Part shown: piece by piece, positions 11,394-23,003 of the stretch
Numbering within the stretch: the stretch's first letter is position 1
Layout: each line of letters opens with the position of its first letter
From: Trema orientale
Taxonomy: Eukaryota; Streptophyta; Magnoliopsida; Rosales; Cannabaceae
Length of the DNA stretch: 64,000 nt
NCBI GenBank assembly: GCA_002914845.1
Contig: JXTC01000073.1
Coordinates: 656,686 to 720,685, forward strand
Direction of reading: 5' to 3'
Notes under the pieces: model-generated
The model's input: only the letters and a program-made list of their open reading frames with translations
Told to the model about the DNA's origin: nothing
Database searches by the model: none
Translations under genes and position numbers: made by a program

Positions 11394-12640
11394 GGGAACT
11401 TCTACAATACACCCCTATTTTTTGGGTGTATCAATACACTTTTTTTCTCACCTCTTTTTCACCTTTAGATGTAGATCAAATGGTGAATAAAGCCGCACTT
11501 CTACAACTGCTAAAATGCACCGCCCACTAGGGAATGATCTGCTATTAATGTAAAAAAAGAAAAGTTTCTCCCTCCTCTTCGTTCTCCTTTGCTTCTTCTT
11601 CTTCTTCTTGCTCCTGTTCTTGCCAGAGCGATTCCTCTTGCCATGAAAATTTCTCTCTCTGAAAACCGAGTTTTGCGGACCATTTATCCTGAATTTGCTC
11701 AAAAAAACTTTGGCTTGGGCTTCCTCTTCTTCCTATGCTTTGTGGTCTCAAACGCTACCTTGACTCGTTCGGGTTGTTGCTTCGTTTCAACTTGGATAAC
11801 CCACTGAGAACAACAAACTCTGAAATTTAAAGCTCTGGAAGTAATAAAGGAGTGAGTTTGGGGCTGGAGGAGAAGGTACAATGCTTGGGATTTGATGAAT
11901 TTACATAAAGAAGTAGATGGATATTAGAGGATTTCAAAGTTCAAACATGATGTTTAAACATCTAGATTAATGAATCAAAATTAATGAACATGCTTGAATA
12001 TTGATTTTGAGGAAAGAAATATTAAGATGCAGACTAATATTATACGATCTATAACTTTTTCAAATACCAAAATTTAATAAAAATTAAATCCCCCCAATGA
12101 AGAAAATATATTTTGAAAAAAAAATAATTTTGAAAAAAAAAATAAAATAAAAGAGAAAGTTCGTGAACTATACGATCTGGGCAAAAAAATTTGTTGTCAA
12201 AATTCTGTTGTGAAAAAATCTTAACCTCCTCCAAAGATCTACTGTCAAAGCAAAATACCTAAATATTATTTATGGGCACCAACAATACGCCCTCAATATG
12301 TTTTTTCATTCTTCTATAAGATTGTCTCAAGAGATTCAGTAAAAAATAATTAAATAAATAAATTTGCTACTTCAACGTTGGCAGTGGATTCGTGATTTTT
12401 GCAGTGGAATTGGTAATTTTTTCAGCCCAGAAAACATATAGAGGAGAGAGAGCAAAAGGAAGAAGATGAATTGGTGATTTTATTTTCACGGCAATGTATT
12501 TTTTTTCCTTTTCTGTTTTTTTTTTTTTTTTAAATCTTAATTGGGTAAAATCAAGTGAAGTGGCCTTTACAATAAATTTTGTGATCTCTAGTTCATATGC
12601 AGTAAGAATCTTTAAAATGGGGTGTATTGTAGAAGTTCCC
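11394..12640. mobile_element. Non-autonomous DNA transposon with perfect 22-bp inverted ends
   Basis: Both ends carry the same 22-bp inverted repeat beginning GGGAACTTCTACAATACACC, at 11394-11415 and, inverted, at 12619-12640. The 1247-bp body is AT-rich with CTT-rich tracts and has no transposase; the Arg/Lys/Glu-rich frames at 11448-11751 come from the CTT repeats. The target duplication is short and ambiguous (TA or a few bases), so the superfamily is uncertain. It sits between the two kinesin-related genes. Confidence 0.75.
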
Positions 12641-13376
12641 ATTATGTGTGTGTGATTTTTTTTTTCTTCCAACAATTGGGAGTAATCCATATGTTTACTT
12701 ATACACTTAGAAAACAAATTTTAATAAATTTCACACATAATTAAATTGAGAAGGAATAACTAAGTTTTAATTTCTTATTCATCCAAGAACTAACTTTTTT
12801 TTTCCCCCCAATTCGTTTCATACACCAATGTAAAGCTTGAGCAAGTAATTTAATACATTCAATAGTACTTACTTGACTTTTTTATCTTCCGTAAACTGAT
12901 AAACGTCAATTCCTTGTAATTGTTTGTTTGGGTAAAAAGAGAAGCTGCTTTTGTAAATATAAAAAGGCATCTAAACTTATCATAACCGACAAACATCTCG
13001 TTTTCACCGTAAACGACAACAAACTTTGATCCAATAAAATGTCATTTGACAACAAAACACAATCAACCAAAAATATGTATTAAATCACTTCTACGCTATT
13101 ATCTTAGCACGTTTTTCAAAGATATTTTTTTAAATAGCCAGTTCGAGTTCAAGAAACTTGGCCGAGGAAAACAAGCTCTGTAGTTCACGTGTGTTTTTTG
13201 CAAAAACAGACACCAAGCTCTTCATTCATTCTGTTCTCTAACAAGTGGAGGTGTTACAACTTACAACATTCATATTGGAGAATAATAAAATAAGAAATTT
13301 AGAAGCATGCAAATGAAAGCAGTGCTGCCATGACCACTAACTAATGAGTGAGCAACTCACCACTAAACTAAACTAG
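12641..13376. other. 3' flank of KIN-4C
   Basis: AT-rich DNA downstream (minus strand) of the KIN-4C stop, expected to hold its 3' UTR and poly(A) site in roughly 13150-13376. No further gene is seen. Confidence 0.55.
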
Positions 13377-16300
13377 TTAAAGTCCAAAGTTCTCCTTCTC
13401 ATCCAATGTCCTGCTCTGCTGAACAGGACTCCTAGGAGGAGCAAGAGGCCCAGCAGCCTCCTTATTCACACTTGATTCTTCTGTTTTCTCAGCATTTCTC
13501 TCCCTGAACGGATTGCCACCATTTGTTGTGGTGGCAGACCGCATCGCCCTTGGTAATTTAACCGGAATGTCAGCCTCATTTACGCTGTTATCAAGCTTCT
13601 GAGGTGGTGGTTGTTCATTGCTTTCTGGCTGAGATGAAGGTAAAGGGTTGGTAACGAGCTGTATAGTAGATGTCCTCCACTTCTTTCTCTTGTTAGGCTT
13701 TGGTGCATTTGGTTTCACCTGTTAGTCAAGAAACCACGTACAAAAATTTTAAGTTCAGTATAAACGAATTAGTCCAGTTGAGTAGGAAACAAATCTAACA
13801 AATTCTTCGTATTTTCTTAAAATGAAGAATACCGTTGTGTTTCCAATGTCAGAAAGAGGTTTTCTTCTAGGAGCACCATCTTCATTCGTCTCTGTAGGTT
13901 TATCAACCAACGCGCTCTGTAGTAGCATGGCCCCATGAGAAGCAAGAAGCCTATCCTTCTCTGGTTCATCGGTTCCCGAACCATTTGCAATCCCATCAGC
14001 AATATCTGACTGCTGTGACTTGTCAACATCTCTATTGGCACATTTAGTGGCCATGCAACCACACGACACCCCACAAAACTCCCCAGAAGAACGACATTGA
14101 CATTTGGTCGTTTTGCATGAGGAGTACTTACTGCAAGAGCAGCACACCGGGGATGCTGTTTTCTTATGATCAACTGCAACAATCCCCTCACCTGAACTAT
14201 CTAATTTCAAGCTCTCCTGATCGTTCACATTCGACAGATGAGATCCAGTAGAAGAATGGTTTCTGGTTTTGGAGTTTCTTTTCTTAACACGGCGTTTTTC
14301 AGGTGACTCATAATAATCGTCATCAGAATCTGCACCTGATTTTTCTGACTCGGATGTATCCATGTCCTCAAATACAATGAATGAACTCCGATGATCCTAA
14401 TAGCACATATATTGTATCAGTCATCAAGAAAATATAATTAACAAGACATCAATTGTTTCTACTAACTGCAAAAGTCAGCAAGTCTAGCATACCTGCTTGC
14501 GCAAATCATACTTATGTCCTGCCATGTCTACACTAGGATCCACAGAATCTGTTGTGGCCCTCATGGCATAATTCTTTAGAGCTAAATTCTGTTCCAAGTT
14601 CATAAAGCATGAACCGATTGAAATTGTCAGTTGGAAGAAAAAAATTAAAAAAAGAAATTGCACAAAACTTTTATGCTAACAAATAATATATGACAGGGAA
14701 AGGCAAACACAAAGTGATACCACAAAGTTGAAGAGCACAAATTATGGATGTAATTAGATATCAAATAAATATTCTGATCTATTTTTCATAGAACGCGACA
14801 GTTTGCAACACATAATACGATTTAAAAGAATGAAGATACCACAAGACCATCAGCAAGGGATTCGACTAGTTTAAGTCACTTATTAAAACTGAAATTTCTA
14901 AAATGAAACAGGAATATATATATATATATATATATACATAGCTATATGGTCATTCACCAGCTTAATTTTTCGGAATAAAAAGCATTTTACCCATATCCAT
15001 TCGTTCGTAAAAGAATAATGATTGGGACACCAAAAAGTTACACCAATGATGTGGCATCTAATAAAACTACTATTTTATCTATGAGTGGGACCACACCATT
15101 CAAATTTTAGTGCTTGATATGAATGCCAACTCATGTGTGTAAGCTTTTGGTGTAAGCTATTGGTGTCCCTAGTGTTACTCTTCGTAAAAACGTAATTTAT
15201 TAGCAATTTCACGCAGTACGAAAATTTGCATTTTACATAGTAATATAGTGACAGGGAAGAACACACTAACCTGAGACTTCACCTGATGAACAAGTTCAGC
15301 CTTTTGCATCTCTGATTTTCTAAGGAAACTACTTAAAGTCACAACTTTTTCCTTCAAATCTCTTATTTCTAGATCCTTCTCCCTACATACAACTTCTTTA
15401 TCCCGTAACAAGCACCTAGAAAAACCAAGGAAAACAATAATTTCAATCAAGTCAAAAAGAAAAAAAAATGAAAAACGTAGAATTACAACATAGCTCTCCT
15501 TGAGACGTAACCCACCAAGTGCAATCAGCAGTGACCAACAACACCATTGAAAATTAGTTGAATACAGGAGTGAAAGAATTATCGCTTTGTTATGAAATAC
15601 TTAAAGACTGAAACAAATCTATTACCTGGAGGAAGATGCTAAATTGAACAGATAATTCATCAAATTTTTTGCCTCAGCAAGAGACCGGACTTGATTCCAA
15701 CGACCCCTGCCGCTAAAACCCCGCTCGCGCTCTTCTGCCTCTGACAATTGTGATGCCATCGAAACAAGGGTGCTAGATGAAGTAGCAAGCATATTTTCAA
15801 GTGCATATATACGTGAGTTTCTCGCACCAGGAGACATCATTTCAGGGCAATCCCTGCAATGAACCACTCAAAAAGACAAGTTCAAGTGTTATGTGCCAGA
15901 AAATTAGGGAAAAGAAAAGAATATAAAACAGTATTTTACTCAAAATTCAAAGGCACCCTCACCTTGATTTAGCTTGTTTTAGCATTTCTGCTTCTTCCTT
16001 CAGCTTTGCAACCTCCTTGGCCATCCTAGCCCGCCTGGATTAATAAGAAGTATTACTAGAATCAAATTTTATATCATTACCAAAAATCCATAAATGATAC
16101 ATATAGGCGTTAGCATTATGTATGCAGTTGAAACATGGATGAAAACAAAAATTGAATCCAGTGACCACATTAAAATCACAGGTAGAGAAATCTGTACATG
16201 TTCAAAGTAAACAGGCATCACAACCACCTTGGCCAAACCTTAACCCAATAAAAGAAGCCAAGGAGATAAAAATATTTAAAAGAGTGATGAAGAGCATTTA

Positions 16301-19300
16301 ACTACAACACAAATACTAAAACCTTCTTGCAAAGAAACACTTCCAGTATATCAAAAATTTCATGTGTGAAGTCTGCAAACCATAAATATATACGAAACAT
16401 ATCTAGATGGGGAATATTCTTTACAAGGAGAAAAGGGAAGCAGCAACTTCAAAAATTTTGCTTTCGTTTTATCAGGATCCACATCAATAATCCATCCAGA
16501 ATATATAGATATTTGTATACTTACACATTCCAAGATATAGATAAAACTAGTTCAGATAGATTTCTTCAACCTTGTCAGCTAAGGAAATTAAAAATGAAAA
16601 AAACTCACTCTTCCATTTGTCTCTCATATTCAGAGCGTACTTCATGTACCCGTACTGTGACTTCAAGCTCATGTTCAATTGCCTGCGTCAAAGCCTTCTC
16701 AAAAAGAAATTTATATAAAATTAGTAAGCAATGTTACTAGCAGCTTCGAAAAATTCATACTAACTCTGGCCCACAATTGTCAATGTGGAGCAGTTAATTT
16801 GCTGCACTCATTTTTTTATAACGTAGCCTCTCACTTAGTGCAAACAATTTAAGAAGCAGTAGTTACGTTATAAGTACCTGAATTCCTGGACCATTGGTAT
16901 TTCCAGTACCTGCATAAACAAGTAAACTATAAATTCTCGTAATGTCATAGAAGTGGAAAGTAAAGGACTGTTCTAAAAAGAAGAAGTGGGGAAAAAAAAT
17001 GAGTAAAAGACTGATGCAGCAAATCCCCTAACCAGAAGCATCACGTGAGGAAGTTTTCCGAGCTTCTAAAAGCTCTTTTAGCCTTTTTGTAGCCATGGAG
17101 GCTTCTTCTGTCTTTCGTTGTAAAACCTGTAGAGAAGATAAAACATAAGAAGATCTTGTTTAAGGAAGAATTGTTTCTTAAACAAGAGGCTGTAGCAGCA
17201 TAAGTGAGCATTTGCTTACCATTTTTTGCCTCTGATTCAAAGCTAATAGCTTGTGCATTTCATACTCATTTCTCCTTCCCTCTTTCTTGAGCTGGTAGTT
17301 AGCAATAAATTTATGTCAGAAATTCTATTTGCTAACTCCCAAGTAAAGCCAAATAAGCAACTCATAGCAAGGCTACTGATCAAGAACTAAAATCACAAAT
17401 TTAAAAGAAAAATATTTCTGAAAAATACTATAGTCTTTATTTGTCATTGTTTTCCAAAATATAAAATAAAAATTCCTGGCAATAAAGTAGAAGAGTGTTT
17501 TATGTCAACGATAACAAAGGAAATTTTAAGTCATGAGATTAGCCAACTATCTGGTATTTGCTGATACAGCTATAATGAATGCACATTTATAGCTGAACAT
17601 TTTTATCTGTTTTATATTAATTTCAAGTTCAATATGTAGTAATTTTGATCTTTTCCGTTTACATTCTTGCATGTATGTGCGTTACACACACTAGTAAAAT
17701 CAAACCTTAAGCAACCTAGTAATTCTTAAAAATTCTGCTTACAATATAGAATTAGTTTAACATCAAAGATTTTACAGCACGAATTTACTATTTCTTTACA
17801 ATATAAATGGAAAGAACAGAGCTAGAAAGAATCAATTCCATTTTTCTTGATACGGTTTACAGGAGTAGACAGTTAACGATCACTGTACTGATGGTTGTAC
17901 CATAGATGTATGAGACTAGTTATGCTTATCAATTTGTGTCGTATATTGAAATATTCATAAAGAAGTTAAATCAGAACAGCCCTTCTTCTACCCACTGAAA
18001 TGGGTCAAGTCAACCAAATTTTAGATGTAGTTTTAGCATAGAATACCTATGGTTTTCTTATTGTAATTGTCGTTTTCAATTTGACTCTTTAGTCAAAAAA
18101 AAATGGGAAAAAAGAAAATCGTTCTTAATATACACATTTTACCTGAAGAACTTCTTTCTCTCGTGACGCCTTCCATAACCTAAACTGCTCTGACTCCTGT
18201 TTGATCTTATGTTGTAGTTGAACCTTAAGAAACACAATATTGCATCCATAAATTAAGAGAAAATTTACCAATTAACGTTTTTAAAAAAAAAAAAAAAAAA
18301 AACCAATTAACACTTTGTAAGATTTTGACGACTCCTATTTTTGGAATAAAATGGTTTTGACACCTTTTGAGACTTTATTCTCTGAATATCATCTTGTAGT
18401 CGTTTTGCTGCCTCGTCACTTTTCTGTTTTTGTCTCAATAGTTGAGCTTGAGCATCTTGTTTCTTCTTTAACTCTGACACCTACAAAGAAAACAATGAAG
18501 CCAAATATGAAATAGCCGCTTATCAAAGGGGTCAAGCAACTTAAAATCCCCTCTTTAGCATTAAAATAATAATAATAATATAATGATATTAATAATAATA
18601 ATAACAATTAACAATAATAATAAAAGCAACACATATCACCTGTGCTTCAAGGACATTCAACTTATGCAAATAATCTTCCTTCAACTTTTGAGCACCATCA
18701 TCAGAAGCAGATGAGATATTTGCAAGATTGTGTCTTAGTTCATCAATCTCTCTCTGTCCATTTAGGGAAGAATATTTTACTAACAGAGATTTAAATCTCA
18801 ACTTTGCAACTGAGATATGAAAGTTGAAAACTGACCTGTAAAACTCTCTTCTCTTGTTCCAACTCATGAACTTTCTTCTCATAATGTTGTTTGAGAACGG
18901 AGGTATCACCACTTGCAAATCGCTTCATTTCAGCCTTCAACAAGTTTGGAAAAAAAAAGAGCTTATACAACAATAAGGCTATAAATAATAGAAACATTAA
19001 TGGACATTGGACACAGAGATTGATTATATGTGCATTTATTGCAGATAAAGCTGCAAAAATCTTTCAAGGTAAGCAAGAATATAGGACAACATTTTTCCAT
19101 TCAGAATATTAGGCCTGTCCACCAGCCAATGACATCTCTTCAATTCAATATAAATAAAGAAGAAAGCCAAGAACAATAGCCAAAAGTTAAAAAAATCTTT
19201 ACCTCCTTTTGTTCAAGTTTCTTATCCAATTCTTTTAGCTCACGGTCTAATTTTTCTTGAACAGAAGAATGTTCTTGTTCCTTTTCTTGATCAACAATAT

Positions 19301-22300
19301 CGTCTGCAGCAAAAATAAATACATAAAATCAATGCCACTGTTGGTTAGGCAGCAATTTTCACTAAAAAGAAAAATGTCCATTGTGTTGCATGCCACATGC
19401 CAACACCATAGTTTTATAAGTCAAACCAACATTAGTTTTGAAACATATATAAATATACACACACATTACCAACAAGTTTTTTTAGAAATATGCCCCGCAT
19501 TATTAAGTATGAGGGTAGAAGAAACCATGGTCAATGAAATCAAATAAAGCTACAAGAGCTTTCCAAATGATACCTGAAATGTCCCCAGATTTGGAATCAT
19601 AATCAGAAGAATACTCGTTACTACATGGGAATAGTACATTCTTTGAGCGAATTTCATCATCATCCGAGTCAACACAATCAACCAACCTATGTTTTGAGTT
19701 GTTCAAATTCTTCAACTGCAACAATTCTCCTTCTAGTTCATGAATTTTCGACACATAATTTTTCAGCAAGTCATGATCCTAAAAAAATTCAAATCATGCA
19801 TTGGAAGTTAGAATGAAATTCTAAATGGGGGAGAAAAAAACTCTCTGCTAACAATTAAAGGGGAAAACAACGAATAGTCAGACCTGCTCTAAATTTAAAT
19901 CGACTTCATCCCAAGATTTTCCGTTTCGAGCCAATTCAATTTTCATGGCTAGCTTGTCTTTCTCAACCTAAATAATCCAAATATAAGTGAAATCTCACGG
20001 GCTTCGGAAGAGTATTTTACAATTACACTTATTAACATTAATGATAAATTAATAGATGGATAATAACCTGAGCTTCAAGAGCTTGCTGTGTTAAATGCTC
20101 GCAAGTGAATTGACGTTCTTGCAGCTCCCGTTGGAGCTCCTCCTTGCTTGCTTCAAGTAAAGATACTTTCCTTTTAAGAATCTAGAATGTTCCAAACATT
20201 ACTATGTCAATCCCCAAAAACAAAAGAAATGCAAACGAGGATTAAAGAGCACATGCTTATTTATACATCATCTATAGCAATGCACCTGTAATTCCTCATA
20301 TGGTGTACTGGAATCACCACGATAAAATAAAAGCTCAGCCTGCAATTGCTCAATTTGGCTTCTCATTCTTTGCAACTGGGCTGCCATTGGATCACGGTTG
20401 ATCTAAAATCAAGAAAACATAAAGTTACATTCAAAAGAATGAATCTCAGAAAACAAAATGTTTGTTGTACAAGAAAACTTACAACTGCCTTGTTCTGGAT
20501 GTTACGAGCACGGTTTGCATACTTTAAAGTGTTCAATGTCTCCTCAGCATTTGTGTCAGCAGGACTAACACAAGCTACATTAAACAAAACAAAAGTTATA
20601 AATAAAAATTTAATTAATTAAAAAAGGAATAATAGGAAGCAATCTTATATTTCAGTAACATATATAAGTGACATACCAATCATCACTGTCTTGCTGTTTC
20701 CTCCAAGAGAATCCTGGATTGAAGTAAATGTAATTTTATAAATATGTAGCATGGATGTTATGTAAATCAAATACATATATATAGAACATATACATATGCA
20801 AGGAAAAATAAAAATAAAAAAAGAGTATATTCATGCCTGTAACAAGCGGGTTAATTTGCTATCACGATAAGGAACATGGCCACCTTCTTTCCGTTTCTTC
20901 TCATCTCCCAAGGCACTTATCACATTGCCAAGAGCCAGTAAACCCTTATTTATATGAATACCTAAACCATATGACCATAAATTAAACAAATATATAAACA
21001 AGAGATGCTACCAAATCATGACCAAGTAAGTGCATTTCAAAATCATTATATCGTACCTTCTTTAAAGCGCATGCCATCAGCACCTGTTCGCTTAGCTCGC
21101 TCAGAACCTGCTAGGTCCACTAAGTGCAGTTTTGCACAAAGAATTTCATCTCCAATATCATCATTGGGTGTTCCATTTGAGCAGTTAACAATCTTCTTTT
21201 GCTCCATGGTTATTGTAAAGATAGCATGTGAACGACTGAAAATAAAAGAAAACTTAGCGTGACTATATATTTAAATCCATACAAAGCTAAAGATGTTTAG
21301 CAATTATTATTCACCTTGACTGACTATTCATATTAGTACTCCCAGTAGCACGAGATAAAGAGCCACGAGTCAAATACGATGCCATCTCTTCCTTTGTTCG
21401 TACCTCTGCCTCGGTCACACCAGCAAGTGTTATCCCTCCATTCACTGTTTCTCTAATTTGTATGGGAACCCTTGCAGGCCCAGCAGGCTTCAAAGGAGCT
21501 GCCCCTTCATGCTTAGAGAAAGCTGTAGAACTTGGGTCAAGTAAATCGAACACTTCCTCCTTGAATATCTATCATTTCATAACCACGTATGAGCATTAAG
21601 CATAGACCCCTAAATATAACTGAGGAAAAAAAAAAGAAGAAGAAAAAAGTAAGGAGCCTTTGGGAATTATCAATTACCTCAATAAACGAGACCCTGATCA
21701 AGAATTCTGTGTTTTGTTTCTTGCTGCAAACTCCTCTGAAAATACTCTCCATGACTTTGGGGATAATACCAAAGCTACTTCCTTCCCCTGTATAATTGGT
21801 TCCCATAGTGTATGTTTTCCCAGAACCAGTCTTCAATTTTAAACAGAACAAATTCATTTAATCAGCAAATACCTCAATTTAAATTAATGAAAAAAAAAAA
21901 AAAACCCAATCACAGGATAAAAATCCCAAACCTGCCCATAAGCGAGTACTGTAGCATTGTAGCCATGGAAGAGTGCATCTACTAGCGGAGCAACACAATC
22001 TTCATAGATGGAAGAAGAAGGCGATCCCGCACTACCATAGACATAATCATAGGTGAATGCATGTGAGCCAATTTGCACCTGTTCAAGCACTCCAAACAAT
22101 CAATTACACAATAATGTTGCTTAATTATTTATTTAACAAAAAATCGATATTTATAAATAGAATTCACAACATTGCAATTCCATATAAATTTCGAGTTCAA
22201 AATCGGCTAATTAAAACACTAATATAAAAAGAAAAAGCAAGCAGCTCGGACGTAATCAACAGAAACAAAAAGGAAAAAGTAAAATAAAATAAAATTGCAC

Positions 22301-22435
22301 CTGTGGTTCACCCGGAACAACGGAAATGCAGTCCGTACAGCCTAACAAAAGCTCAGATGTAATCAATGGACGAATATTAACCGCAACTCTGACGCTCTGT
22401 GATGAATCCACGGTCTTCATCTCCGAATTCTCCAT
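13377..22435 (-). CDS. KIN-4C: Kinesin-4 family motor protein, KIN-4C type
   Basis: A plus-end-directed, chromokinesin-type microtubule motor. I read 27 coding exons (all coordinates minus strand): 22301-22435, 21932-22078, 21678-21830, 21315-21568, 21057-21235, 20837-20961, 20677-20713, 20483-20574, 20286-20402, 20068-20181, 19884-19967, 19574-19778, 19203-19303, 18836-18934, 18640-18753, 18364-18480, 18143-18223, 17220-17291, 17033-17126, 16878-16909, 16609-16694, 15963-16034, 15626-15853, 15271-15415, 14493-14588, 13833-14396 and 13377-13718. They join in frame to 1294 residues, the size I recall for plant KIN-4C. The motor (about 15-375) has P-loop GQTGSGKT at 93-100, SSRSH at 229-233 and LVDLAGSE at 268-275. 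Coiled coil fills about 375-1000. A basic, NLS-like EKRRVKKR lies at 1026-1033. The cysteine-rich domain is at 1078-1112; in animal KIF4A the like domain binds an Fe-S cluster. The frame is intact. Plant kinesin-4s act at cortical microtubules in wall deposition or in mitosis; which applies here is not shown. Confidence 0.93.
20714..20836 (-). other. GC-AG intron in the KIN-4C motor domain
   Basis: The exon ending in TTACAG is followed by GCATGA rather than GT. The acceptor is CAATCCAG before GATTCTCTTGG. Only this choice keeps the frame through LLQDSLGGN, the conserved end of a motor-domain helix, and no nearby GT does so. GC-AG introns are a known minor class in plants. Confidence 0.85.
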
Positions 22436-22770
22436 ATTCGCTTAACCAGAAAACCCTTAACACCACCAATATCATTCCAACATAAACCAAACAAATATAA
22501 AACAAAAAAAATTAGGGTTTTCAATAGCAATGCATCAAAAATAATCTCGTCCTCAACCCCAAAAAAAAAAAAAAAAAAGACAAGCTCTTATGGAAAATGC
22601 GAGAAAATGCACGAAAAAATCCTGAGCTAAATATCTAGGATCTACTCCATTAAAATGCGAAAATGGATCTGAAATTACCTGAGGAAGATGGAGGAGAAGG
22701 GTTTCTTTCTTATTTTATTTTATTTTATTTTTTGGGTGCGGCTTTTCCGAATAGGAAGGGGATGTGTACG
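22436..22770 (-). promoter_or_regulatory. KIN-4C 5' leader, possibly with an intron
   Basis: The ATG at 22435 starts [20 protein letters not shown], which fits kinesin-4 N-termini. Upstream, CTCAG followed by GTAATTTCAG near 22670-22685 looks like a 5' splice donor, so a leader intron is possible. Poly-A and T-rich tracts fill the stretch. The frame at 22688-22924 on the plus strand is not protein-like. Confidence 0.4.
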
Positions 22771-22865
22771 GACTGCGAAAAAATTTGAAAGCGGGCGATT
22801 GCGATTTGAAATTTTGTGCGTCTTTTCCGAATTCAAATATGAGAGAGAGAGTGAGAGAGATGGAT

Positions 22866-22897
22866 CACGTGCGTGTCACGTGGTTCGTCTAACGGTT
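22866..22897 (-). promoter_or_regulatory. MSA-like element and two G-boxes upstream of KIN-4C
   Basis: TCTAACGGTT at 22888-22897 agrees with the mitosis-specific activator consensus (core AACGG) at ten of eleven positions. Such sites are bound by three-repeat MYB factors in G2/M genes, kinesins included, and can work in either orientation. Two CACGTG G-boxes lie just beside it (22866-22871 and 22877-22882). Placement about 450 bp before the start codon is suitable. Function is inferred. Confidence 0.5.
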
Positions 22898-22977
22898 CTT
22901 ATTTGCTGGGTTTTATATTTGTAAAAAAATGGAGGAATTATCCGGACAGCCTGGCCCACTCAAAATCAGTGGTAATG

Positions 22978-23003
22978 AATTGGGTTGGGTTGGGTTGGGT
23001 TGG
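22978..23003. repeat. GGTTG pentanucleotide repeat
   Basis: About five tandem copies of a 5-bp TTGGG/GGTTG unit in the intergenic DNA upstream of KIN-4C. Confidence 0.8.

Noticed and set aside
11448-11751. Lys/Arg/Glu-rich frames
   Set aside because: They result from CTT repeats inside the transposon.
21589-21842. Plus-strand frames over the KIN-4C motor exons
   Set aside because: Antisense shadows; the minus-strand motor domain explains the openness.
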